Positions 31,656 through 43,166 of a stretch of 64,000 bases of DNA are shown piece by piece; the stretch's first letter is position 1, and every line of letters begins with the position of its first letter. The position numbers and the translations under genes are program-made. Under the pieces are notes generated by a model. The model was not told the DNA's origin. It saw only the letters and a list, made by a program, of their open reading frames with translations, and searched no databases. Source of the stretch: Phytophthora sp. 'mugwort'. Its lineage: Eukaryota; Oomycota; Peronosporomycetes; Peronosporales; Peronosporaceae. Location: positions 5,084,001 through 5,148,000 of the forward strand of contig JAUCEF010000007.1 of assembly GCA_033558025.1 (NCBI GenBank), given 5' to 3'.

Positions 31656-33256
31656 TCAGCGTCTGACAGCGGTCTGAGACGCGATAGGCGGCAATGGCAG
31701 CGGGGGTCTGGCAGCGTGTCTGTACAGCAGAGACGTGTGGAATCGAGCGCGGCTGCCATCTCGAGACCATACCCGCCCATAAGTTTGCTCTCCCGAAATG
31801 TGCTCGATTGCGTAGTTTAGGCCAAGTAGACGAAGCGGCCAGCGTTGCAGGCGATCATGCACATGTTGCTTGGCTTCCAAGGAGGCGAGACAGGTAAATG
31901 AGATTCACATGGTCGCAACACAAACGAAATGCTTTCGTCGTAGCAGCAGGTATTCGATCTCCGAACAGGCCGTGACGATTGGAAATGCCTCTTTTTCAAT
32001 GATTGGCCAACCGAGTTGGGTATAATGGAGCATCTCGACCTTGCAAATGACAATGGCATGGTCTTGCTCCTCGACTTGTCTCGCAGGGTCCCAGGCGTGC
32101 ACCATCACCACGATACTAAAACTGCTCATACTTGCGTCAGAGAAGACACACAAGTCGTCTTCCTCCGTCGGAAAGGTCATTAAAGCCGAGTCCTTAATCG
32201 CAACAATGGCTGCCGCAAACGCTGCTTGATCTGCTTCGTTCCACGAGATGGCGACATAAACGCGTTGCGATTGAGGTGGCCAATTCGTTTCTTTTCGGTA
32301 TCGAATTTCGCCAGCAGTGGAGAGAACACGCGCGCATAGTCAACGACAAAGTCGCGAAGCCAGTTCGAGGCACAAACGAAATACTGAAGTTCATCAGCAG
32401 TCGCTGGCAGCGGGAGATCTGTCAGCGCGCTTATTCGTGCAGGGTCGTGACGGACGCCTTCATCAGAGATTACACGTCCACACCAAGTAAGTTCTCGTTG
32501 GTATAGGCTGCTTTTCTTCGAGTTTAGCTTGAGATTAGCCCTGTGGAGCAGCGAGAAGAAACGGCGCAGCACTCTAATGTATTTGTCCGGAGTCTTTGCA
32601 TACAAGAGCACGTCATCGATCCACACTTGAGCGTTGCCAGGCATCAACTCTGCTAACATGCACTGCATCTGCCCTCGGAAAGTGTAGCGCGGAGTCCATA
32701 GCACCTTGAGGGACTCTCGTTGGCGTATATACACCTTCATCAGTCATAAATGAGAGGGTCTCCTGGCTATCCTCGGCCAATGGCAGTTGCCAAAATCCAT
32801 TTTCATATCAAATTTCGCCAGCGCAACTGCTCCATTCACTTTGTTTATGATAGCAGCGGGATTCGGCATGATTCCAGCGATTGGTACTGTGGAGCGATTA
32901 ACAGCGCGATAGTCGATCGTGAGGCAAAATTCCGATTTCGAGCCTGGTTTGCGGACAGGAACGACGGGGCTGGCCCACCGAACGGCACGGTTCTCCCTCA
33001 CTAGACCATCTTTGGCCAGCAGCGCGACATGTTCGCGGATAAACTGCCGTTGCAGAGGGCCATACTTGCGCCGCTTGCATCGTTGCGGAGTGACTCCTTC
33101 TTTCAACTGAATGAGCGTCGGGTCCACGTGCGCGGGGGGGTCATCGTTCATGCTATCCTGCCAGACCTCTGGGTATTGGTTAAGCATTTGTCTAAGCTCT
33201 TCAAGGTGTTCGGGGTCCATGCCATTGGCGCAGGCCTCGGTCACAAGGTGTTCCAA
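31656..33256 (-). pseudogene. Ty3/Gypsy reverse transcriptase-RNase H
   Basis: RT N terminus in frame 33256-32744 (RRKYGPLQRQFIREHVALLAKDGLV, VPVRKPGSKSEFCLTIDYRAVN). The palm continues in frame 32740-32180 with QVWIDDVLLYA, the YxDD-type box in which Tyr is replaced by Trp, then the thumb LTWCGRVISDEGVRHDP. RNase H follows in frame 32180-31905 with VFSDASMSSF (catalytic Asp), then GWPIIEKEAFPIV. The order is intact and breaks are few, making this one of the better-preserved retroelements here. Its LTRs were not identified. Confidence 0.88.
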
Positions 33257-33325
33257 TCGAGTTGGCCATCTTCCGTCGTTTGAGGCTCCTGGGAGTCATC
33301 TCCCATGTCAAAGGCATCGCTGGTG

Positions 33326-34740
33326 TCAACAATCGGCACCATGTACCAATTGAGTTAGCATGTCATCCACATTATTGCCTAGGTCGCCCAAGATGTGTTT
33401 GCCCAACAGAAGCTCTTCCTCATCACCGGTCATCACCACACATGAGACGTGCAGCATATTCACGATATCGGCGGCCGTGTTTAGCTGGAGGTCGATATTC
33501 ACCATGCAGTCGCACTCCAAGCGATAGCCGTCAGCGACCACCACCTGAACAGGGGCTCGGAGTCTGTTGAGTGGTAGGTCTGGCTGGAGTGTCATCAGTG
33601 AGTTAACCACGCAACTTGGGATCACACTGGTTTCGGCGCCGGTATCTGGTATGCATATCACTTCTAGAAGGTTATTAGTTTTCACAGTGTTTGCTTTCTT
33701 TCGGGCTTCGACAACCTTCGAGCGGACAACGTTGCTGCCTTGATCCACGGCTGCACGGTAGCGGGCTAACGCCTTCTCACGCTGCTTGGTCGTGGCCGTT
33801 GGACATTCACGCATCCAGTGAGGCCCACGGCACACTAGATAGCCGTCAACTGGCGTCGTCGTCAACTTCGCGGACTTCGGTATAGTCTTGGAGCGCTCAC
33901 CGCTGGGTTTAGCGTCGTGTCGTCCACCTCCCCTAGCGGGCCTTGCGACCAGTGAGCCCTGCTTCTGTCCTGTCGAACCGGCATAACCGACTGAGGACTG
34001 ATGCTGGGAGCCACGAGCACTACCACTCTCCTTGGTTATGCGATGAAAACGTTGCTGCGCCTTGGCATGTTCGAAGATGAGGTTGAACAGGGAGACGTCA
34101 TCCGTCTGCAGTCGCGGCGCTCTAGCTCAACCAGGTGTTAATTTGCTCTTTAAGCACCGCGGGTTGGAAGTTCTCGATCAACAGCCGGCATCTGGCATTC
34201 ATGCTGTCTCTGTAGCCGTGCAGAGACGAGTCGGTCTTGCCAATTAGGCCTTGTATGCCGTTGATTTAACGATCCTAGTGAAATCTTGGAAATAGCGGAA
34301 GACACGCGCGTCGCAATCATCCGAACTCAGATCCATGTGTAATGACTGTGACGCACCAACGTCTTCACATCAGGGACAAACTCGTTCACGAGAGTTTGGC
34401 TTCGCAATGTGGTGAGCTGCAGGACTTCGTCATCCGTCATAGCCTCCAGTGGGCGTCGTAGGATGTAGCCAGCAGTAACATCCAGCACTTCAGGTTGTAT
34501 GGCGCCTTTCACCGTGACCACCCACACGCTCAAACACCTCGCCAGTCACCGCGCAGCGATGGCGTATCTTCGTTACATAATGATTCCATTCACGGTACCC
34601 GACACGAGTGAGGCATGATCCAGCTCACTAACTTCGGCGGATGAACCGCCTCGAAGATAGGCTGGGGGACTGTAGGACCAACGTCCATGTTAACATCTCC
34701 ATCCGGGTCGAATCTGACTCCGGCCATATTCAAACAGCGA
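33326..34740 (-). pseudogene. Ty3/Gypsy gag and protease
   Basis: The left frame (33865-33326) starts with a shortened zinc knuckle (CRGPHWMRECP, CX8C rather than CX2CX4HX4C) and contains the retropepsin box IPDTGAETSVIPS, with the second half ending LLLGKHILGDL. Right of it, frames around 34735-34060 read a gag opening (DPDGDVNMDVGP, QPIFEAVHPPKLVSW) and then VVTVKGAIQPEVLDV and DDEVLQLTTLRSQ, with frame changes. The missing knuckle Cys and His could weaken RNA binding. It completes the gag-PR-RT-RH-IN order of this element. Confidence 0.8.
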
Positions 34741-34949
34741 GGGCGAACCTAAGTCGCACTTAGACTGGGCTCTTCGAAACGCGTACTTCACTAAGAAACT
34801 CCTGTAAAGGAATCAGACCGGGTGGAAGCTGGTTCTTACTAGATAGGACTGTTTGCGAATGTATTCAAACATGTGAAGATTGCAAAACTAGCAAAAGCAT
34901 GCCTCAGCTTCGAAGCCAGGTCATAGCTATCTTCAGGTAGTAGCTCCTC

Positions 34950-36050
34950 ATGAAGTCCAGCCGCTCATTCCGACAAGTCTATTAAGCAAGATACTTTAGT
35001 TGTTGGTCGCTCTTCAATTCCAGTCACTTTCCCTAATCGGGACACATGGACGGCCGGGTAAAATATGTATCCTTTTTGTCTGGAAGCTCCAACTCGTAGA
35101 CGAACTTCTCGATCGATTCGGAATAGACCGCGCAATGGCTGCACCATTATTTTCGTCAGTCACTCGTCCATGAAGAACCACACTTCATCTTCCACCTTGA
35201 TGAGCGATTGCTCGGGGTCCCGAGCTGTTCCCAGTCTATGGATCAGCCAAAACCTTTCCTCACTCAGTTGAGATTACACCATGGGCAGTCTTCGATTGTT
35301 CCCCTGTCGGTCCGGTACGGCTCTTTACTCTTTCCGACTCAGCCACTCGCTACGTTCTCGAGCTCGCCGAGATCTCTCTTTTAGCTGACACTCATTCGTC
35401 AACTTTAATGTGATTTCACTGTGCCGTCAGCTTCTATGCAGCACCTGACTGGGTCCGCTGAGGCTACTGCCCTTGATGGGTTAGCAGAAATCCAATTGAG
35501 GAGGAAACGGCCTTGAGGGTCGATTGGGCTTCCCAGCCGTGTACTAAGTAGAATGGGATCTCTCACAGAGTTGAATCTCTAGCATTATTAATAGCATGTA
35601 CCAGTTTCTCGGCGACGTCGTCCCAGTCCGCTTGCAGCGGGTCTTCCGCATAGACTCGCACTATCTGGAGTATCGTCTTGACACTGCGTTTCTGCTGCCG
35701 TTGGATTGGGGCCTGTAGCTCGGTGTAGCTCTCGACTTTGACTGTATCATCTCGGCGAAAGTCTGAAAGAATTCGGTCATAAACCGGGGTATCTATCGTG
35801 CCGTATCGGAGACTGCCCTCCAACGCGTCAGAAGACGCATCCTTCTAAGAGTTTCTCCATCTTTAGCGCACCTGTCTCGCTCACTGCGTTGGCGATCGCA
35901 AATCTTGTGGGGCGAGCTTGGAACAGCAATAGTGCTGTATTCCCTCGCCGAGCCTTTGGTAACGGGATAACGAAATTTATTGACACAATGGATGGTCAGA
36001 CACACCATTGCCGGGCGCAACATCGTAATTCTTTTAGGCGAGCGTACGCT
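34950..36050 (-). pseudogene. Ty3/Gypsy integrase fragment of the large family
   Basis: Frames read, leftward: a core opening with PLPK...GNTALLLFQ (about 35975-35920, first catalytic region), then RSVKTILQIVRVYAEDPLQADWDD (35823-35563), nearly the same as VKTMMQTIHVYVEDPLQADWDD in the element at 48.7-57 kb. The C-terminal piece GYIFYPAVHVSRLGKV lies at 35147-34965. It is therefore another copy of that family, separate from the element on its left. Frames shift at least twice and no RT is attached. Confidence 0.82.
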
Positions 36051-36054
36051 GCTC

Positions 36055-39000
36055 TCGGATGACGCTCACACGCCGACCTCCATATTATGGCGTGAGGTCA
36101 GAGGGTTTGTGGTACGGGGGTTGCTAGTTCAGCGAGTCTTTGAAGCGATTGGTATTGGTTAAGCGGTACCCAACGAGTGGGTAGCCGCAACTGACCCCGG
36201 CTGGGCCGAACCGTGGAAGGACCCCGCCATATGCACACGTCAAGATCGCTGACCTGACTCGGCGAATTGTTGTACTGTAGCGTGGATGCCGCACTAACGC
36301 CGTTTTCTGTGGATTAAAACGCCACTTCATAGTCCCCAGCAAAACGGAGTACAAATCGTAATGATAACTGTAATAATAGGCTTCGTTTCTATTAGGTCGC
36401 TCGGTCTTATTAGCTCTTTAAAACCATCGATTTGCAAAACAATAGGACATAGTGCGTGGATTTCACAATATCACTCATCGCCTTTATTTTGATGAGAGTT
36501 GTTTTTAGTAAATTTAGCTAAGTTCGGTTTCGCTCTTAGCTTCGTTTTTGATTGTAATAGGTTCGCTGAGTTGCTCTGGTGGCGATGGCGACGTGCTCAG
36601 TGCAACGGAGTGCTCGTACTGTTCAAAAACAGTTCATAATATTACCTACGGAACGCGCGATCTAGAGGCCACCAAATGTCAGAGAAAAAAGCCGTCAAGT
36701 TGGGTCGGATAGCCTAGTGTCTGCAGGTGCAACACTTCGTGAGCATGTGTGTTAAGCGCCGTTATCAACGTCGTCGAACCCACTGCTACGACGAGGAAGA
36801 GTGACACATCCGATACATCAGCGCTGAAGTCATCGATTACGCCTCAAGCATTGACGTCGCGACGGCACTTGAATCCACCCGGTGTTGGCGTCACGTTCCC
36901 ACAGGTGAACACTGCTACTGTCAGTTTCATTGAGGGGCTGCATCATCGCTATGAAGAATATTTCGAGCTCGCTTCACTACTCTTCATTTGATCTCTGGGA
37001 AGGGCTAACTTAAAATCAGCAAGTTCGGCGGGAAGATGCGCGTTAGAAAGCTGAAATGGAGTTTCGTAAAAAAAAGAAGCTGGTCGGAAGGACAAGAAAG
37101 CGTCTGAAGATGCATTATATCGTCGAGCGGAGCTCGAACTGCGCGCGTAAGCGCTTGTACTTTCAAATCATTAACTTAGAATATCCAGGGGCTCTCCGAC
37201 GGGGGTGATCATGCATTAAGTTGGTTGCGCTTTGGCTTGCTGTCAGTATAAGTTCGAGTTTTAGAAACGATCGAGTTTTAGCTTGGATGGGATTATTACT
37301 ACGCGGAAAATGTAAAGAAATTCATATGTTAGTTTTCATTGGGGTAGGACATGAGAACATTGGAGGTGTATTCCTCCGACGTTGGCGGCTTGCAGCGAAA
37401 GTACTTGAAAATAATGTTTCCAACGCGGGTCATCGTTGGCAGCTGATGAAGAAGACCCAAGCTTGTATAGCGTGGCTGTTGGTGCTGTAATGACGTTGGC
37501 GTCGTTTATACACGTGCAACGAGATGTTTGTTACCTCCATACGACCACCCTAACACCATGATGAGTTCTCGTTTCGAGACGCCACTACTACGGCCGTTGT
37601 TTTTATGACCAACAGAAAACGTTTGTGCATCCGTACGCCGGGCGCAATAGACCAACTTGTTGCGGAACGCCGAACTGTTCTCCAACGCCTCTTTTAATCC
37701 GCTCTCGTTCAGTGTGAGTAAGTCATGACTGCGACCATCTACCGGTCCGAACAAACGCGAGATGAGACAGCCGGGGTAACCACAGTCTGTAACGTGTGCG
37801 CATTACCCGCTTGCGCTCGTTGTAATTTATCTGTGGCCCTTTGTTCGGTCGGCAGATTGGCCGAATATTTCGTCGATACATCCAAACACTACCTCGATGC
37901 TCTCGGCCCCTAGCAGCAATTGCCGCGCAGTAGCAGTAGATTTTGTCGGTGGCTCAAGAGGTATAGAAGCATAAGAGGGGGGGGGGGGGGTAGCCTAGCT
38001 CCGTGTCTAGGAACTCCACGACGAAGTGCATGTAGCGTCGATTGTGCCCTGTCGATCCATCGCTTTGGATATGGCGTAAACTTACTTATCGCTGGCGCTT
38101 ACATCGCGTTGCTACGAGCCCCTGACGTCTACGAACATCTGCAGGGATCCCCATGTACTTCACCAGCTATAGTGGCTCCCCCGCGGTAAAGCGAACTTGG
38201 CGTTTGGCTTCTTTGGCTTTCATTGCGAGGAAAGGCTTACTTCTCTCACGACAGGGACTTGCGGCGTATTAGCCCCAGCACCAGGACTTCTCTGTTGCCT
38301 GCCGATCGGGGTCGCTTCATCGGGAGCCAATAAAATGCTCGCAAGCGAGGGTGTTTAAAGTTGAAGTTTCCTCTGTGTTGAATCTTCATTCCGCGCGCAG
38401 ATCGCTACGGGTTTTGTCTACGTGTTTTCGAATGACGCTAATTTCGAATCGAAAAGCCCGTAACAAAAATCGGTATTCGTAGTACGAATATGTGCGCTAG
38501 TGTTTTCATTTCTTGAATGCCTCTTTACAAGTACCACGTTAGTACGACTTTCCAATTTGGGCTCAAGAGCATCGACCGGACAGAGACGAAGACCTCCAAA
38601 AGTCAGTGAAATTGACCCCCGCACCTTGGACGGAAAGTCCCCCCCATAGTGGGGCCAAAGTTAAAAGGGGAGAGGCCTTCTCCGCGCTGCGTGAGCTAAG
38701 GGAGGCAGCGTAGCGAGCGACCCAAGAGGCGAAGTCATCCGCAGGATTTCCCGATGGGAGGGGTGCGCCAACAGCGAGGTGATCACCCTGGACCCCCCCC
38801 CCTCAGTAAGTTTCTACTCTTCTCGAACCTTCCCAAGTCGCTGACCCGTTCGCGAGCGCGAAACCCGGTCCCACGAAGCGAGCTCCAGCCAAGAACATGA
38901 TGCCGCCGTTGAGATCCAGTACCTGTCGTTTTGTATAGTAAGCACCAGGCAGATACTCTTCGTCCAGCGGTGCGCCTGGACAAGTCTGCGCCAGCCCGTC

Positions 39001-39480
39001 AGCCCACGATCTGGCCCGAAGAGCAGAGAAGTCATGTCAAAGCAGCGGCCAGGAATTACGTTAAGTTGTCGCGTTGGGACTGTTCGAAGTGGTAGCCGAC
39101 CTTCCGGCCATGAGTCCAATGGCACCTGCACGCATAACGCTCCGAATGCGTGAGCAGCCAGCCATCCGGTCAAGAGTGCGCAACAACCCGTCTAACCCTG
39201 GACTTGGTTAGCGGATCGAACCACGTGTCCTTCGGAAAGCGACCCCCGTGAAGCCAAAAGTATCGAGCCAGCCGAATGAGAATCGAGGAGGAGAACGATC
39301 GCGTCATGGTAGAAGGCCCGAGGTAGTTAGCCGTACAGATATATCGCAGCCAGAAGTAGCTAAGTAGAACGTTCTGATCCACCACCAAAGTATAGTGTTG
39401 TATTTGTGTAAACCACATAAATGACTTACAATAATGATTTCTACCTGTGCTGTAGCATTTGTCGCACATATCCTGTTCAT
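36055..39480. other. Long intergenic stretch without a supported gene
   Basis: Short open frames exist (for example + 36749-36991 and + 37221-37490), but none has a motif or a start context that I trust. 36650-37150 reads one frame rich in Lys/Glu (RKKKKLVGRKDKKASEDA) that could be an exon relic. There is a 14-nt G run at 37977-37990, and GC-rich debris with a short hairpin (CCCCCCATAGTGGGG) near 38641. Probably decayed mobile DNA. Confidence 0.45.
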
Positions 39481-39500
39481 GGTAGTGCTCGTAACAGAAT

Positions 39501-40800
39501 ATGCTGAGGTTGGTGGCGACTTGGTGCCGTCCGCGCATGGGCGCGATGCATCTCGCACCTTTTCCAAGCCACCTCGCATCTATCTGCGTGCCTTCTCTTC
39601 AATGCAATTGCGAGTATGCGCACTTCTTCTCGTCGGACCACCCGGGCCTGTACCGCGCGCCTGCAATCGTCCAACCGAATAGCGCCATAGTGTGGGAGAA
39701 GACGGTGGGCCCCGCATTGCGCACGTTCCTCAAGCTCCGGAAGCATGTGATGGTGCCGATCACCTTCGTGGTCCCTAACGACGATAAAAACTGGTCCGAA
39801 GCGACATGGGGTTACCCTTTGGGCAAGCACGCCGCGTGGCTTCGTCGACGCTGGCGAGAGAACAAGAGGTTGCCGGAGTTCGCCATGCAGGACCTGGAGG
39901 AGTTCGACTTTGCCTTCGACCGAAACCAGTACCAATGGGACCACTTTATCAAACCTGCTCTGCATCGCTACTACGAGCTTAACGGACATACAGACGTGCC
40001 ATTGGCCTTTCGAGTCAACCATGGTGACGACGCGTGGCCCGAGAGGCTGTGGGGGTTCTCCCTCGGCCAGCGAGTCCGCATTATCCGCTGCGGAGGTTAC
40101 TACAAGACGCAACTCCAGGTGGACACCCAGGAGATGGAGGACATCAACTTTTGCTACAACTCGACCATAGACGAGCGCGACTTGCGCGACAAGGTGCTGC
40201 CGTCGCTGCAGGTCTTTCGTCAGGAGTTTGGACATTGCAACGTGCAGAGGTCGTTTGAGGTGCCGGATTGCCCGCCGTGGCCTAAGGCTGCTGCAGGGCT
40301 ACACTTGGGCGCTCTAGTCAACAACATCCGAGGTAAAGGCTATACGCAGAACAAATAGCTCGAGACGACGCCGAATTGAAGAAGCTGAAGTTCGTCTGGA
40401 GTCGCGTCTACACGCAGTGGAACGACCGTATTTTTCCGGCATTGAAGGCGTACAAGCTCGAGCGAGGACACTGCCACATCTCAGCAGACTTTGTGGTACC
40501 GTCTACGAAAACTTGGCCTAAAAAATCGCACGGACTCAAGTTCGGCGTCGCCGTTAGGAATATCCGTTCGCTCTCGCACCATTTTGACCAGATTTCCGGA
40601 TACGTGGATCAACTGGCATGGCTGGGCTTCGATTTTGCGTATTGCTCCGGTCAAGTGGCTTGTGCGTGTCGAACCAATGCTTGCTACGTTTGAGGAGCTA
40701 CATGGCCATCGCAACGTCCCAATCGATTTTTGTGTGCCGTCGGAGGCTCCTTGGAAAAAGAAGGTTGGGGCATCCAGCTCGGTAAGCTGAAGCTGAAGCT
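39501..40800 (+). pseudogene. Helicase-associated-domain repeat protein, broken
   Basis: ATG at 39501 opens a 285-residue frame ending at a TAG (40356). It contains repeats of about 80 residues matching the oomycete helicase-associated (HA) type, each with a pattern like W..fi.PAL..y..l.GH..VP..F.VP....WP...G..LG..v..IR. Repeats start at about 39690, 39935 and 40175. A fourth (about 40418) is in a shifted frame after the TAG, and a fifth (about 40658) after another shift. A last shift follows at about 40750, with a Lys-rich end (LKLKLKKKRARL). HA domains are thought to bind nucleic acid, but no helicase motor is present. Such stand-alone repeats are common in oomycetes. Three breaks indicate a pseudogene, unless introns or sequencing errors explain them. 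Confidence 0.75.
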
Positions 40801-41639
40801 GAAGAAGAAGCGAGCAAGACTGTGAAGCAGGTTGGAAAACTAACACCGCCGTTTGTATTGCTTTCTGGTGTTAAATCGCTAGCCATTTTGTAGCTGTCAT
40901 TTAATGCAAAGAAGCAGGAGGCATTATAGAAAACAATACGTTCTTCCGCGTACATGGCCAGCACGACCGCACACCTACTGCCCATGTCACAGGTTACCCT
41001 CGAGTTCGTCTAAGACTCTTCAGCTTTCCCCGACCATCCAATGTAGCATTTTGCTACCGGTACAGAAGTCCGCACAGGCCCAATTCCGTTTTTCAATACT
41101 ACCATTAAGCCGATTTTTTTTACGGCGAGCCACTGGAGTGAGCAACTTAATGGTTACGTGTTCAGTCGGACATGTACACGTGCTCCAAAACAGCTTTCAA
41201 GATGTCGATAATAATTTTTGGTTTAGAATATGCAGGCCCCACGCGTCGTGTTCACACTACAGAACTTGTCGCTTTAGACGTCAAAGGAGAAGGTAATTCC
41301 CGTGAGATTTCTCGCTCTTTTCCCAGAGTCCATGAGCGTCTTCCAGCGTATGCTTTGCTTGCTTGATGTCACCGTCCGCGGGCAACCGTAGAACTCACTC
41401 AGCCCGTGAGGCCCAATGAATCTCCACCAACAACATTTGATCCGAAGCGCAACAGAGTATTTTCAGGGCACCTTGAGCGTTGCTTTGTGCCCATGGCAGC
41501 CAGCACCAAACCGATGAAAGCCTAGACAATGACAGACTTATAAGTATTCGCGAGGTTCGGCAATAAGTTGCTCTCCGGGACCAGGGAATGGGAAAAATGT
41601 ATTTGCAACGATTTCGCGTGCTACTCACGATTGCTATTA
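40801..41639. other. Intergenic, no supported gene
   Basis: No frame with a recognisable motif. The sequence after the HA-repeat gene becomes mixed in composition. The left end of the hAT remnant may lie in the right part of this stretch but could not be fixed. Confidence 0.4.
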
Positions 41640-42233
41640 AGACTACAGTGTCTACTGAGGATGCAATACAGTATTGGTATTGCAGCTGAGACTGCAGTTT
41701 TAACCGCAATACACCGCTCAGGTGCAATCGAGTATTTGATTGACGGTATTGCAGTTTCATATGTTGAAGACGACCCATACAGCGATTGAAGACGGGTGCG
41801 ATCCGTACAAATGGTATGGACAAGCAATGCTAGAATTTGCTTCGGAAGAGCCTTCTCGGTATAGAATCGAAACGGCTCGGTTCGAGGACGAATCTGGGCT
41901 TTTCATAGTGCTGCTGAGTTTATCGAGCCCTTAGTCTTCAACTTTACGACGTACACAGACCTAAGCTTCTTGCACGGGACATCAGCATCTGTCGAGAGGT
42001 CATTCAGCTCGGCAAAATATGTCATGACTGACCGCAGATCTCGCATGACTTCAGTCCTGTTTGAAGCCATCATGTTCCTAAAAACAGGGAATTCTGGGAC
42101 TCGCGACTCGTGGCTAAAGCAATCAGGGATTCACACAACGAGGGCTCCCGCAGCGATCTAGATTGACGTAAATAGCGCTCGCAGTTGGGTATTGTGATAT
42201 TGAATGCAATTCGGTATTGCAATACCCACCCTG
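41640..42233 (+). mobile_element. hAT transposon remnant, transposase C terminus and right end
   Basis: The frame at 41970-42161 reads GTSASVERSFSSAKYVMTD and SVLFEAIMFLK, the hAT C-terminal dimerisation motif. A short upstream frame (41740-41934) may be the preceding part. The right end is CAGGGTGGGTATTGCAATAC when reversed, ending at 42233, a plausible hAT terminus. Subterminal copies of GTATTGCA recur at 41670-41760 and 42190-42225. An 8-bp flank (ATGCAGTT) follows. The catalytic region is missing. Confidence 0.68.
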
Positions 42234-42997
42234 ATGCAGTTAATAATTTGTATTTCTAGCATCAGCGCAGTCTATCATTGTACGTGCAATACTTTTTCCG
42301 GCGAAGAGACCAATACATTTATTCCTACCACTGTCCGGGACACCTGGGTGACAAGCCACTGACAGCACTTGCCTGGGCGAAATTCCTGCCCTTTCCAAGC
42401 GCCGATGCAGTTCATAAGCAAACAGTAAATTAGCCAGCTTGGTGGCTCGGTACGCACCCATCGCGTCGTATTTCTCGAGCTTCACACTCAGTTGATTCAT
42501 GAGCTTCCATGATGGGAGATGCTTCTATTCGACACAACTCGCGCCGGCGCGATGCCACCAGCTCCAGACACATTGGTCTTCACCAGAGGAAGCAGCAACG
42601 CCGTACTCGACGGCCTTGACGCCGGCGTTTAGCACCAGAATAATATCGAGTCGACGCCCCGGAAACCGCGTCTTGAAGGCCGACACGAAGTCGCGTACTC
42701 CCTACAGCGCCCCATGTCCAGTTGCATGTACTCCGCCTCGCCCGTAGCGGCGTTTTCGGTGGATTTGTCGACCTGAACCTGATCATTAATCCGCCTCTGG
42801 CTCTCGAGGCCACGGTCTTCGTTACGGCAAGCCAAAATCACGTGTGTGTCGGCGCGAGCGAAGCCCAGAGAAGTAGCGAAACCCAGGCCGTTGCTGGCGC
42901 AGTGATGATGACCAGACGGGCGTGCTGCGAGGGCTTCTGGGACTCGTCCCAGCGGAGTGAGGACGGCGGCATGGCTAATGCGGAGCGGAGTTGACAA
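42234..42997 (-). pseudogene. Short-chain dehydrogenase/reductase pseudogene, truncated by hAT
   Basis: SDR of the retinol-dehydrogenase/WWOX-like kind. The NAD(P)-binding region at about 42920-42830 has NGLGFATSLGFARA and VILACRNEDRG. The NAG motif is in LNAGVKAVEYG (about 42630, shifted frame). The catalytic Tyr-x3-Lys is YRATKLANLLFAYEL (about 42455-42410), and HPGV follows at about 42350. The glycine-rich start is altered by a shift, and frames change at least twice. The C-terminal third is absent: the frame ends at the hAT terminus, so the insertion probably truncated it. It was probably a host gene, given the composition, but may itself have been a duplicate. Confidence 0.8.
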
Positions 42998-43166
42998 TGA
43001 AAGGCACTAGGTGTAGATATGATGTGTCTGGGTTTGGTTGAGAATAATAGTTACTTAAGTATGTGATAAGTTGAAATCGTTCAAATTTTGGATTAGTTGA
43101 AATTGAATAAGATAACTTCAACTTGAGCCCGGCTCATCACGATGTTGCATGGCACGCTGACTCACT

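Noticed and set aside
37977..37990. 14-nt G run; also a 14-nt C run at 43373-43386 and a 12-nt C run at 25966-25977
   Set aside because: Homopolymers without structural context; may be sequencing-prone and are not taken as features.
39477..40235. 252-codon - strand ORF
   Set aside because: Antisense to the HA-repeat gene, whose repeats are clearly real.
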